Shown here: positions 52,107-61,982 of the stretch, piece after piece
How positions within the stretch are numbered: position 1 is the stretch's first letter
Layout of the letters: every line of letters starts with the position of its first letter
Assembly (NCBI RefSeq): GCF_023100905.1
Contig: NZ_CP064686.1
Coordinates: 7,652,001-7,716,000, forward strand
Source of the DNA: Bradyrhizobium sp. 4
GTDB lineage: Bacteria > Pseudomonadota > Alphaproteobacteria > Rhizobiales > Xanthobacteraceae
Length of the DNA: 64,000 bases
Direction: 5' to 3'
Position numbers and translations under genes: made by a program
The notes under the pieces: generated by a model
The model's database searches: none
What the model saw: the letters and a program-made list of their open reading frames with translations, nothing else
Told to the model about the DNA's origin: nothing

Positions 52107-53720
52107 TCAGGCCGGTTCGGGATTGCGGGAGCGATCGGCCATGGCAGTGGAGAGGACGTTACCAAGAGCGCTCTGCTTGTCGCGACGGCGTTGCACCGAG
52201 GAAGGAATGCGCATGGCTTCGCGGTACTTCGCGACCGTGCGGCGGGCGATATCAATGCCCGAGCCGCGCAAGCGTTCCACGATGGTGTCGTCGGACAGGA
52301 TCGCGGACGGCGCCTCCGCATCGATCAGCAGCTTGATGTGGTGACGCACGGCTTCGGCCGAATGCGCCTCGCCGCCATCGGCCGAGGCGATCGAGGCCGT
52401 GAAGAAATATTTCAGCTCGAACGTGCCGCGATTGGTCGCCATGTATTTGTTGGCGGTGACGCGCGACACCGTGGATTCATGCATCTGGATGGCGTCGGCG
52501 ACGGCCTTCAGATTCAGTGGTCGCAGATGCGCCACGCCATGGGTGAAGAAGCCGTCCTGCTGGCGCACGATCTCGGTTGCGACTTTCAGGATGGTGCGGG
52601 CGCGCTGGTCGAGCGCGCGCACCAGCCACGTCGCGTTCTGAAGCGCGTCGGTGAAATACGATTTGTCGCCGTCCTTGCCGATCTTCTTCGAGAGCTGCGA
52701 ATAGTAGGTCTGGTTGACCAGCACGCGCGGCAAGGTGTCGCTGTTGAGCTCGACATGCCAGCCGCCGTCGGGACCCGGGCGGACATAGACATCGGGCACC
52801 ATGGTCTGGAGCCGGGCGGTACCGAACTTCATGCCGGGCTTGGGATTGAGCCGGCGGATCTCGCCGATCATGTCGGCGATGTCCTCATCGTCGACGCCGC
52901 AGAGCTTGCGCAAGGCCGCGACGTCGCGCTTGGCGAGGAGATCGAGGTGCTCGACCAGGGCCTGCATCGCGGGATCGTACCGGTCGAGCTCGCGGAGCTG
53001 GATCGCCAGGCATTCGCTCAAACTGCGCGCGCAGACGCCGGGCGGATCGAATTTTTGCAGGACGGCAAGAACGTTCTCGACGTCCTGTTGCGATGCGCCG
53101 AGCCGTTCGGCGGCCTGGCCGAGATCCGGGGGCAGATAGCCGGCCTCGTCGACGAGGTCGATCAGATACTGGCCGATCATGCGCTGCGCGGCCCCGGTGA
53201 AGGCAACCGAGAGCTGCTCGGCGAGATGGTCGCCGAGCGTCATCTCCGCGGCGACGAAGGCTTCGAGGTTGTAGTCCTCGTCACCGGAGGCGCCGCCGCC
53301 CCATTCGGTATAGGTGGTCGGCGCCGCATCCTGGGCGGTGCGGGCGGCCGCCTCGGCCGGTTCCTCGGAGAAGACGTTGTCCAGCCCGGTGTCCATGGTC
53401 TGCTCGATCTCGGCGCGGGTGCCGAGATCCTTGCTCATCCACTCTTCCTGGCCGGGCTCGAACGCTTCGCCCGGGCCGCCGCCGGGCTCGTCGTTATGGC
53501 CGCCGTCGCTGTCATTGAACTGGCCGGTCTCGGCCGGGCCCTCGCCCGCGGGCGGCTCGTCATTGGCCCGCTCCAGCAGCGGGTTACGCTCGAGTTCCTC
53601 TTCGACGAAGGTCGTGAGATCGAGGTTGGACAATTGCAGCAGCTTGATCGCCTGCATCAACTGCGGCGTCATGACCAGCGACTGCGATTGCCGGAACTCT
53701 AATCTCTGCGAAAGCGCCAT
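52107..53720 (-). CDS. rpoN: RNA polymerase sigma-54 factor
   Basis: Sigma-54, required for nitrogen fixation and metabolism promoters activated by NtrC/NifA-type ATPases, 537 residues. Region I is SQRLEFRQSQSLVMTPQLMQ with AIKLLQLSN, followed by an acidic/Gly spacer (GGHNDEPGGGPGEAFEPGQE), the core-binding domain (DLGQAAERLGASQQDVENVL), the HTH (MHESTVSRVTANKYMATNRG) and the RpoN box (IARRTVAKYREAMRIPSSVQ). Bradyrhizobia carry two rpoN genes; this lpt-linked one would match the non-symbiotic copy, which is inference. Confidence 0.97.
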   Translation of the reverse strand: MALSQRLEFRQSQSLVMTPQLMQAIKLLQLSNLDLTTFVEEELERNPLLERANDEPPAGEGPAETGQFNDSDGGHNDEPGGGPGEAFEPGQEEWMSKDLGTRAEIEQTMDTGLDNVFSEEPAEAAARTAQDAAPTTYTEWGGGASGDEDYNLEAFVAAEMTLGDHLAEQLSVAFTGAAQRMIGQYLIDLVDEAGYLPPDLGQAAERLGASQQDVENVLAVLQKFDPPGVCARSLSECLAIQLRELDRYDPAMQALVEHLDLLAKRDVAALRKLCGVDDEDIADMIGEIRRLNPKPGMKFGTARLQTMVPDVYVRPGPDGGWHVELNSDTLPRVLVNQTYYSQLSKKIGKDGDKSYFTDALQNATWLVRALDQRARTILKVATEIVRQQDGFFTHGVAHLRPLNLKAVADAIQMHESTVSRVTANKYMATNRGTFELKYFFTASIASADGGEAHSAEAVRHHIKLLIDAEAPSAILSDDTIVERLRGSGIDIARRTVAKYREAMRIPSSVQRRRDKQSALGNVLSTAMADRSRNPEPA

Positions 53721-53811
53721 GAAGCAAGAACCGATCCCAAAAAGTTGGTCCGATTTTTGCTTATCCTAGTCCAAGCCCGATGTACACGTCTTGACGAATT
53801 GGAAAAACGGG

Positions 53812-54798
<987 letters not shown>

Positions 54799-54969
54799 CC
54801 CCGCCTTCTAGCCTTTCGCGACGATTCTGCGCGACGATCCTGCGCGGTCTTCGCGCGATCTGCCGCGCCGGCCTCAGGATTCGCCGACGCAGCATGAATG
54901 AAGGGATGTCTCATGCCCAGTGAAACACGCCCGAAAAGCGGCGAACCCCGCTTCGAAAGCCCTTTGCGC

Positions 54970-54998
54970 TAGATACAGTCTCGACGGGCAAGCTTCAA
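54970..54998 (-). promoter_or_regulatory. Candidate sigma-70-type promoter upstream of lptB-rpoN
   Basis: On the minus strand, TTGAAG and TATCTA are separated by 17 nt, 172 bp before the lptB start. It is the best -35/-10 pair in the 279-bp lptA-lptB gap, and could drive lptB-rpoN-hpf-ptsN independently of lptCA. Based on spacing and partial consensus only. Confidence 0.4.
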
Positions 54999-55077
54999 CC
55001 TCGGATCGGCAGTGCTCGACCCAAGCATCTGAAATCACTCTTCAAATTTCCTTTGCCTGATTTGGACTTAACTGGGC

Positions 55078-55797
55078 TTATTTGGGCTTATTTGCACCAG
55101 GCAATTGCAGAGGTCCCGCGCCGGGCTTGCCCGCGCCTCCGGATCCGCAATCATTGCCGCCGCCCTGCGGCAGCAGCGCCTGCACCCGGCCGCTGTCGGA
55201 TTCCACACGCGACACGCCCGTGGTCATGTCGACCGCCAGCCGGTCGCCGCGCAGCACGTTCTTGCACTGCGTCAAGACGACGCCGCCAAGCATGGTGATG
55301 AGGTTGGTGCGGGTGTCGAACACGGCGGTCTCGCCCGTCACCACTTGGTCCTTCTGGGTGACGACGACATTGCCGCGCGCCTCCAGCCGCTTGATCGAGG
55401 AGTTCCCGCCCGGCCCCGGCGTCGCCGACTGCATCGGCGCCCCCTTTGCCGCCTTTGCCGCAGGCTGTGGCGTGGCGGGCTTGTCGCCGCCCGAATCGTA
55501 AAACACCACCAGCGTCTTCGAGGTCATGGTGGTGTCGCCCTGGATGACCTTCACATTGCCGGAGAAGGTCGCTTCCTTTTTCTTGTCGCGCATCTCGAGC
55601 GAGGCGGCTTCGATCTGGATCGGCTGATCGCGGTTCTGCGAGAAGCCCTGCATCGCGTTGGGCACGCCTTGCATCGTGCTCTGCGCGCTTGCCACACCCG
55701 TTGCAATCAGTGCGATGCCGACGGCGAGCGCGGCCGCACCGGGGATGACGCGCCGCTTGTCGTCGTTGCGCGGGAAAAACCTGATCATGAAAATCAC
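55078..55797 (-). CDS. lptA: LPS transport periplasmic protein LptA
   Basis: The periplasmic bridge of LPS export, 239 residues from the GTG that overlaps the lptC stop; an ATG 9 nt later is the alternative. Signal sequence: GAAALAVGIALIATGVASAQ. The OstA/LptA fold is seen in PIQIEAASLEMRDKKKEATF with SGNVKVIQGDTTMTSKTLVV and in RLEARGNVVVTQKDQVVTG with ETAVFDTRTNLITMLG. A Pro/Ala/Lys linker interrupts the repeats around residue 115. It ends in a Gly-rich tail; the stop overlaps a tandem GGGCTTATTT repeat. Confidence 0.93.
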   Translation of the reverse strand: MIFMIRFFPRNDDKRRVIPGAAALAVGIALIATGVASAQSTMQGVPNAMQGFSQNRDQPIQIEAASLEMRDKKKEATFSGNVKVIQGDTTMTSKTLVVFYDSGGDKPATPQPAAKAAKGAPMQSATPGPGGNSSIKRLEARGNVVVTQKDQVVTGETAVFDTRTNLITMLGGVVLTQCKNVLRGDRLAVDMTTGVSRVESDSGRVQALLPQGGGNDCGSGGAGKPGAGPLQLPGANKPK

Positions 55798-56522
55798 TTT
55801 GAATTGGCGGACTTGTTCTGGGGCGTACGTGACTTCGCCGCCGGCGCGGGTTCGGCCGGCGCAGGCTGAGCGGCGGCGGGATCGTCCAGCTTGTCGAGGT
55901 GCATCACCACATTGCCTTCGAAGCGGATGACGTCGCCGCCCTCCGTGATCCGCAGCCGATCGGCGGTCAGCGTTCCATTGGTCAGCTTGACGTCGACATG
56001 CTCATCCGAGGAAACCGTACCCTTGCCCATGTCGACGAAGGCCGAGTTCAGCCGCGCCTCGTAGCCGGTCGAGGTGCGCAGGAAGATGTCCTTGTGCAGG
56101 TCGAGCTGTTGCTGCTTGTTGTCGAACCGTCCGGTGCGGGCATCGAGGAACAGGGTCGATTGGTCTTCCATCAGCACCTTCGCGCGCAGATCATGGAGAT
56201 CGACATGATCGGGATCGGTGATGTCCTGGGTCGCGGTCTTGGCCCAGAGCTCATAGGGCCGCTGGTCCGGGGTGAAGCCGGACATATGCGGCGATTCCAT
56301 CGTGATCTTGGTGCCTGTCACCACGAGATTTCCGGAGTCGAGCTTCACGGGGATCTGGAACGGGTTGAAGATGGTCGAGATGAGGACGAGCAGACCCATC
56401 GTCGCAGCCACCGTCGCCGGCACCGCGACGCGCAGAATCCGCACCAGGCGGCTGTGGCGCGCCGCGCTGGCGAACTTCGCCGCAAGCGCGGCATCGTAGG
56501 TGACATTATGGGCCGAATTCAC
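55794..56522 (-). CDS. lptC: LPS export inner-membrane protein LptC
   Basis: A bitopic inner-membrane protein that passes LPS from LptBFG to LptA, 242 residues. One N-terminal helix (VPATVAATMGLLVLISTIF) is followed by the beta-jellyroll (VVTGTKITMESPHMSGFTPD, ARTGRFDNKQQQLDLHKDIF and LTADRLRITEGGDVIRFEGN). The end is Ala/Pro-rich. The stop overlaps the lptA start (GTGA), giving translational coupling. Confidence 0.92.
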   Translation of the reverse strand: MNSAHNVTYDAALAAKFASAARHSRLVRILRVAVPATVAATMGLLVLISTIFNPFQIPVKLDSGNLVVTGTKITMESPHMSGFTPDQRPYELWAKTATQDITDPDHVDLHDLRAKVLMEDQSTLFLDARTGRFDNKQQQLDLHKDIFLRTSTGYEARLNSAFVDMGKGTVSSDEHVDVKLTNGTLTADRLRITEGGDVIRFEGNVVMHLDKLDDPAAAQPAPAEPAPAAKSRTPQNKSANSK

Positions 56523-56666
56523 CTGGGCTCCTGAGGTGTCGCCCGCCTTGTCCGGCTGGCGGGCGCCCCATTGTAGCCGGCAACGCCAAAATATGCAGCC
56601 AGCGACAGGCTGTTACGAAAGTGTCTGAAACGGGGCGACCGCCCCACCCGGCCGCTACGCGAAACG

Positions 56667-57281
56667 CTAGGAATGCGCGAAAATGTCCTCTTCGGCCCAG
56701 CCCTGGAGATCGAGCAAGGCGCGGGTCGGCAGGAAGTCGAAACAGGCTTTGGCCAGCGCCGTGCGGCCTTCCCGCGCCAGCATGGCATCGAGCCGCTCGC
56801 GCAAGCCGTGCAGATGCAGCACGTCGGAGGCGGCGTAGGCGAGCTGCGGCTCGGTCAGGCTGTCGGAACCCCAATCGCTCGATTGCTGCTGCTTGGAGAG
56901 ATCGACATTGAGCACCTCGCGCACGAGGTCCTTGAGGCCATGGCGGTCGGTATAGGTGCGGATCAGGCGGGAGGCGATCTTGGTGCAGTAGATCGGCCCG
57001 GTCATGACACCAAACGTCTGATACAGCACCGCGACGTCGAACCGCGCAAAGTGGAAGATTTTCGTGTTCGCGGGATTGGCCAGCAGCGCCTTCAGGTTCG
57101 GCGCGTCGGTATGACCTTTGGGGATCTGCACCACGTCCGCGCTGCCGTCGCCGGGCGAGAGCTGCACCACGCAGAGCCGGTCGCGATGCGGATTCAGGCC
57201 CATCGTTTCGGTATCGATCGCCACCGCTCCGGTGTAGCGGGACAGATCGGGCAGGTCGCCGCGGTGCAGGCGTACGGTCAT
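56667..57281 (-). CDS. rnd: Ribonuclease D-type 3'-5' exonuclease
   Basis: A DEDD-family exoribonuclease of 204 residues. The three exonuclease blocks are AIDTETMGLNPHRDRLCVVQ, FHFARFDVAVLYQTFG and YAASDVLHLHGLRERL (DEDDy type). It has no HRDC domains, as usual for the short alphaproteobacterial form. It precedes lptCAB, the conserved context; the 144-bp rnd-lptC gap shows no clear feature. Confidence 0.93.
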   Translation of the reverse strand: MTVRLHRGDLPDLSRYTGAVAIDTETMGLNPHRDRLCVVQLSPGDGSADVVQIPKGHTDAPNLKALLANPANTKIFHFARFDVAVLYQTFGVMTGPIYCTKIASRLIRTYTDRHGLKDLVREVLNVDLSKQQQSSDWGSDSLTEPQLAYAASDVLHLHGLRERLDAMLAREGRTALAKACFDFLPTRALLDLQGWAEEDIFAHS

Positions 57282-57400
57282 GGCGTTTCAAACCTCAATC
57301 GAATCGGTGCGTTTTTGCAGGCTAATCCCCGGGACAGATGCTGGCGAGGGCCGGCCGCGATGTATCCGCTGCCAGCCGCCGGCGCAAGCATCTGGCGCGG

Positions 57401-58915
57401 CTAGTAGTTCAGGCGCACGAGCACGTCGTTGACGCCGAACGGGCTGGCGGGCGCATCGCAAGCCCCTTGTCGCGCGAAGACGCAGGCCGGCTTGTCATCG
57501 CTCATCATTGCGCAACTTCGTGGCGAGAAATCCGCCGGCAATTCGCTGGCCAGGCTCGTCGGGCCGATGATGCGGTTGAACCCGGCCTGGTGCGTCTTCA
57601 CCACAGCCGGAAGTCGCCCCTTGGCCAAGGGGTCGTCCCGATAAAAGGAATAGATCGGCCGGCGGGCCGCGAGCTGCCCGCGTCCGGGCACAAAGGGATA
57701 GTTGATCGCGTACAGGGCCAGACCGCAAAATTCAGGATCGGCCTCGAGCTCCGCCATCAGCTGGGCCACGCCGATGCCGCGCATCCAGTTGTCACGCATG
57801 ATCAGCGTTGCGCCCGACAGACCGAGCGAGAGCAGCAGCCAGCCGCCACATACGACGGCAAGTGAGCGCCACGGGTTTTGCCGGCGCATCATCTGGACCC
57901 AATCGGCGGAGCCAAGCCCCGCCGCGATGATCAGCAGGGCGATCGACAGGAAAATGAAGCGGTATTCCTTGTGCACGATCATGCTGTGAAACGCGACGTT
58001 GACGACGGCCGCGACGATCAAAAGGGGGGCATGTCGCCAGCCGCGCCAGAGCGCCAGCAGCATCAGCAGTGTCGCTCCCGACCACAGAATTGAAGCCTGC
58101 AGAACGTAGGCGGCCGCGGGCGCGTCACCGAATTCCGAAGCGCGGTCATGCAGGAGGTTTTGCTGAATATTCCGGACGAGCCACGCAAACGGCGCTGAGC
58201 CGTGGGCCAGGTCGAGGACGCCGGACAGCACCAGGACCACGCATCCGCCCGCGACCAGGGCGATCGCGTTTCGCAGGTCGCGCCAGCACGCCGCCAACGC
58301 AAGCACCGCGCAAGCCGGCACATATTGAAAGCGCCAGACACAGGCGAGAGCAAGCAATGCGCCCGCGGTGAAGAGCCGGTTGCGCGCGAGCTCGCCCGTC
58401 AGCAGATAGGCCGCCGGCAGGATCACGGCCGTCGCCAGCGGTTCGCTCAGCGTGTGGGGCGCGTAGTAGACCAGCTCGAACCAGACCGCGGCGGCAAACG
58501 CCGCAACGATGGCATGCGACCTGGAGATGCGTTCGCCGAAATGCCAGGCCGTGACGACGATCGACAGCGAGGCAAGCCCGACCACCAGGCGAGGGACGAC
58601 GAAGGCACCCCACCCGCCCGGCGCAAGCCAGTCGCCGAGAGCGACCGGCCCTGCGAACAAGGTCGGCAGAAACCAGCTCCGGATGCCGTCGCGCCATTCC
58701 CAGGTGACGACACCCTGGTGGCCAAGCAGGCGCCAGGCCGGCTCCAGATATTGATACAGCTCGTCGACGTGAACGATGTTCGGCCAAAAGGCGAGCGGCA
58801 GCCGGACTGCCGCAGCCAGTAACAGCAATGCGCACAAGGCGCCGTACCGCGTCGCGAAGCTTTCGGCTTTGGCGGCGGGCGCGATCGCGGGCAGAGCTGC
58901 GGCGCTGGTCGTCAT
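57401..58915 (-). CDS. GT22 (Alg9/PIG-B-like) mannosyltransferase family membrane protein
   Basis: A polytopic membrane protein of 504 residues. The GT-C signature near the N-terminus is NIVHVDELYQYLEPAWRLLG with GVVTWEWRDGIRSWFLP, which corresponds to the HPDE and E-W-x-G-R-S-W segments of the eukaryotic Alg9/PIG-B family. About ten hydrophobic helices follow, and IVHKEYRFIFLSIALLIIAA is the conserved HKE-RF block of GT22. It probably uses a lipid-linked sugar to glycosylate a cell-surface lipid or glycan; the substrate is unknown. The start overlaps the upstream gene's stop (ATGA). Confidence 0.85.
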   Translation of the reverse strand: MTTSAAALPAIAPAAKAESFATRYGALCALLLLAAAVRLPLAFWPNIVHVDELYQYLEPAWRLLGHQGVVTWEWRDGIRSWFLPTLFAGPVALGDWLAPGGWGAFVVPRLVVGLASLSIVVTAWHFGERISRSHAIVAAFAAAVWFELVYYAPHTLSEPLATAVILPAAYLLTGELARNRLFTAGALLALACVWRFQYVPACAVLALAACWRDLRNAIALVAGGCVVLVLSGVLDLAHGSAPFAWLVRNIQQNLLHDRASEFGDAPAAAYVLQASILWSGATLLMLLALWRGWRHAPLLIVAAVVNVAFHSMIVHKEYRFIFLSIALLIIAAGLGSADWVQMMRRQNPWRSLAVVCGGWLLLSLGLSGATLIMRDNWMRGIGVAQLMAELEADPEFCGLALYAINYPFVPGRGQLAARRPIYSFYRDDPLAKGRLPAVVKTHQAGFNRIIGPTSLASELPADFSPRSCAMMSDDKPACVFARQGACDAPASPFGVNDVLVRLNY

Positions 58916-60447
58916 TGTGTTTTGGCTTCGCCAGCCAAACTGGATTGGGGCCTGACGTAAACGGTCACGTAAGCGCCGGTGTATTGCTCGCGCCAGCCTC
59001 GCCGCTCCACCAGGAACTGCCGCAGCTGTTCGTGCGCCTTGACCCACAGCACGGCCTCGATCCGATATTTATCGAGCACCATGTCCCACGCGGTCTCGTC
59101 GATTTCCCAGCTCACCAGCTTGAAATAGTCGTGCAGCAAATCGTCCGGATAGGCGGTCGCGGCGCGGCCATCGACGAACGGGCGAACGGTGCCGTGCGTC
59201 GTGAAAATCAGGTAACCGCCGATATTCCAATGGTTCAGGACCCGCGCATCGGCGAAATTGTTTTGCAGATAGCCGGCATCTTCGCTCGACAGCATCGTCG
59301 GAAGTGCGAGCGCCGGCGCGACGCGCAAGTAAGCCAGCGGCAGGGTGCCGAGACCGACGATGCCGGCAGCCAGCAACGCTCCACGCACGTCAACGGCGGT
59401 GAGACGCCGAGGCAGCAAGCGGCTGAGGTGAAGCGCCATCGGCACAGTCGAGAAGATGAAGAAGAACGCGATGTACCTGAACTGACACAGTCCCAGAATC
59501 AGGAACAGCCAGGACATCAATCTCGGTTCGAGCGGGACTGGCCTGGAGTTTCTGTAGCGAAGCTCGAGCGCGACGAAGGCCAGCATGTACAGGATGCCCG
59601 GAATGCTGCCGGGTATTTCAATGTTGTCGTAGTAGGACCGCCATTCGGTAATATTACCCTGGACGAAGTGCCCCATCGTCGCGGCGGCACCGGCATAGAT
59701 ATTCCAGCCGAGCGGATTGACGAATGTCGCAGCGAGGCACCCGATCCCGGCGAGAGCAAGGACCCTGAGATCGGCCCAGGACGCTCTGAGCAAGGCGGCG
59801 CCGCAGAAGACGCCAATCACGAAAAACCCGAGCAGAAAACCGCCGTGCAGATTGGCCCAAAACGCCATCAACACGGGAAGCACGAACCATCGCGTACGTC
59901 GCAGGCATTCGCGATAGAAGACGACGCAGAACAGCATCGTGCATGTATTCGGCGCGACCGCGAGATACATGTTCGGCGCAACTTCGTAGGCGGGATAAAG
60001 CAGGCAGGCCAGGAAGACCGCCACGCAAACCGCAATCGCCGACGCACCGTAGCCGAGAGAGATCGCAGTCAGGATGCCGGCAATCGCTGCACCACAGGCG
60101 ACCGTCGACAGGACGAGGCCGCCGAAGCCCGCGTATTGAAGCGTCGCACTGGCAAGCGCGTCCCAGAGCCAGGACAGATTGAGCCATGGCTTGTCGCCGT
60201 GGGTGAACGACCAGGGGTCGTGGAGCGGGATGGCGTTGCGTTCCCGGATGAGATTTCCGGCCGCGAGATGCCAGCCCAGATCGTAGTGACCGAGCAGAAG
60301 CGGCGCGTTCAAGACGTAGAACAGGCAAATGAACGAGATCAGGAACAGATAAATTCCCGATCTCAGGAAGAACGGGCTGATCGCGTTCGCAACCTTGTCG
60401 AATGTCGGCTCGTGCCAGACCTGGTGCTGATCCACCGTTTCCCTCAC
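58912..60447 (-). CDS. Polytopic GT-C-like membrane protein, uncharacterised
   Basis: A 511-residue membrane protein from the GTG of VRETVDQHQVWHEPTF; the frame continues to 60684 without hydrophobic character. A first helix (GIYLFLISFICLFYVLNAPL) precedes the loop GHYDLGWHLAAGNLIRERNA, whose Asp resembles the catalytic Asp of GT-C glycosyltransferases, followed by about nine more helices. The soluble end (NIGGYLIFTTHGTVRPFVDG) looks like a periplasmic domain. Its stop overlaps the GT22 start, so the two form an operon, possibly jointly decorating a surface polymer. Confidence 0.7.
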   Translation of the reverse strand: MRETVDQHQVWHEPTFDKVANAISPFFLRSGIYLFLISFICLFYVLNAPLLLGHYDLGWHLAAGNLIRERNAIPLHDPWSFTHGDKPWLNLSWLWDALASATLQYAGFGGLVLSTVACGAAIAGILTAISLGYGASAIAVCVAVFLACLLYPAYEVAPNMYLAVAPNTCTMLFCVVFYRECLRRTRWFVLPVLMAFWANLHGGFLLGFFVIGVFCGAALLRASWADLRVLALAGIGCLAATFVNPLGWNIYAGAAATMGHFVQGNITEWRSYYDNIEIPGSIPGILYMLAFVALELRYRNSRPVPLEPRLMSWLFLILGLCQFRYIAFFFIFSTVPMALHLSRLLPRRLTAVDVRGALLAAGIVGLGTLPLAYLRVAPALALPTMLSSEDAGYLQNNFADARVLNHWNIGGYLIFTTHGTVRPFVDGRAATAYPDDLLHDYFKLVSWEIDETAWDMVLDKYRIEAVLWVKAHEQLRQFLVERRGWREQYTGAYVTVYVRPQSSLAGEAKTQ

Positions 60448-60974
60448 GACAAAGCGAGCCCGATGGCTCCGTGCTCGCCGACGGCCGGATGCGAGCCTGC
60501 CTGCTGACTTAGGGCCAGTTTGTCTAAAGTCGGGTAAATTCGGACGGTGCAATCGATGGGGTTTTGCGGAATGAAAATCGGCCCGACCGCCGGCTTCGAA
60601 AGCCTCCAAGCGGCTGTTCCGACTTGAAAATTTTAACGCCCAAGAGGCAGAGCCCGTGCGTGCCTTAACCGGTCCCGCCGTCATTATTCGTCAGCGTAGC
60701 TCCTGTTCCACATTCAGGTGAACCAACGCTGGGCCTTCGATGACCAAAGTTGCATGTATCACCTATTGGTCGAAAATCTCGTAAGTCAGGTCAAGGCGCA
60801 TTCAAAGGCATTGATTGGAGAGGGCATAGCCGAAGCCGCATACCCCCTCGTTTTCCCTTCGCCCTCGCCGTCCGGCCCTTCCACCACAGCCGCCGGTCTA
60901 CCGTCTCGCTGAGCTTCATGTGCTCGCAGTGGTATTGTGTTCCATATTTTCGATGCGCCGAACGGAGATCTTCA
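60448..60974. other. 527-bp gap upstream of two divergent genes
   Basis: No ORF with coding character, RNA or terminator can be supported here. An imperfect dyad GACCAA/TTGGTC (around 60740-60770) is the only symmetric feature. The gap should hold the promoters of the membrane-protein pair (minus) and of the LprI-like gene (plus). Confidence 0.5.
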
Positions 60975-61460
60975 ATGAAGCTCAAACTTGCCGCCGCGAT
61001 GCTCGCCGCAAGCCTCCCGCTCGCATCGATGGCTTTCGCCCAAGGCATCGCGCCAGCCGAACTTGCGGTGATCGATGGCTGCCTGAAGACCGCGGAGAAA
61101 ACCGGCGGTTTCGGCGGCGCGTGCGTCGGGCTCGTCGCCGACCCCTGCATCAAAGCGGCAGAGGGCGCGAATGACGATGTCGCCAAATGGAAAGCCTGCG
61201 CGGCGCGCGAACTCGCCATTTGGACGCAGAAAACAAGTGAGGCGCTAAAGAAGGTTCAGGCCGGCGGGTTCGCCGACGTAATCAAGGCGGTCAATGAGTC
61301 GCAGAAAACTTTCGCCGCGTCGCGTGATGGCTTCTGCGCGGTCTTCGACAAGGTCGATCCCGGCATGTACCGGGGCAGCGCGAGCTACTGCCGCCTGCGC
61401 GAGACCGCGAACCGCTCGCTGAGCCTGATCAAGCTCGGCGCTGCGGTCAACGAGCACTGA
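60975..61460 (+). CDS. Secreted LprI/DUF1311-like protein
   Basis: An exported protein of 161 residues. The signal peptide is MKLKLAAAMLAASLPLASMA with cut after FAQ. The mature part follows the LprI-like pattern: IDGCLKTAEKTGGFGGACVG, DPCIKAAEGAND, CAARELAIWTQKTSEALKKV, KTFAASRDGFCAVFD and SYCRLRETANRSLSLIKL, with six Cys that could form disulfides. LprI relatives are lysozyme inhibitors in mycobacteria; the role here is unproven. GGAG precedes the ATG; the frame opens upstream at 60750 without signal peptide. Confidence 0.82.
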   Translation: MKLKLAAAMLAASLPLASMAFAQGIAPAELAVIDGCLKTAEKTGGFGGACVGLVADPCIKAAEGANDDVAKWKACAARELAIWTQKTSEALKKVQAGGFADVIKAVNESQKTFAASRDGFCAVFDKVDPGMYRGSASYCRLRETANRSLSLIKLGAAVNEH

Positions 61461-61707
61461 GACCTCTTAGGCGCTTGGGGTCATCAGCTTTGCCGACCTT
61501 TTCCCACATAGCGACGACGGCTTCGGCCGCGAGCGCGGTGGACGTCGTTCATAGCTCGGTGCGTAGCACTTACCTGAGCGACTGAGGCCAGCCTCCTCCA
61601 GATCGCCTGCGATCCGAGCCGACCCGACGAGCGATGTAGGCCATTCGGTACGCGATGAGCGCCGTGCCTCGGTTTTGTGTACCGGTCAGCAGCTCAATTC
61701 CCTGCAA
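61461..61707. other. Gap beside tRNA-Leu with possible decayed coding sequence
   Basis: 247 bp without an intact gene. On the minus strand one frame reads ELLTGTQNRGTALIAYRMAY then IARRVGSDRRRSGGGW, and further on TTSTALAAEAVVAMWEKVGK, which look protein-like but are split by stops. It may be the remnant of a gene. No family is recognised. Confidence 0.35.
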
Positions 61708-61725
61708 AAGCGATTTCGATCGCTT
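61708..61725 (-). terminator. Hairpin after tRNA-Leu
   Basis: On the minus strand AAGCGAT-CGAA-ATCGCTT followed by TTGC lies 10 nt after the tRNA 3' end. It is a perfect 7-bp stem with a tetraloop, plausible as the tRNA terminator. Confidence 0.65.
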
Positions 61726-61735
61726 GAGTAGGAGA

Positions 61736-61822
<87 letters not shown>

Positions 61823-61982
61823 ATGCCGGTTAGGCACGGAGGCGGTTACTACGGTTCGGTGACGCGGTTGTCAATTCATGCTTGAACCCCGCTTCGGGAT
61901 GCGGATTGCGCATCGCAAACCGGCCCGATACAAGCCGGACGAGACGCACTCTTCCCGCAGGAATGACCCAGGAATGGATCCC

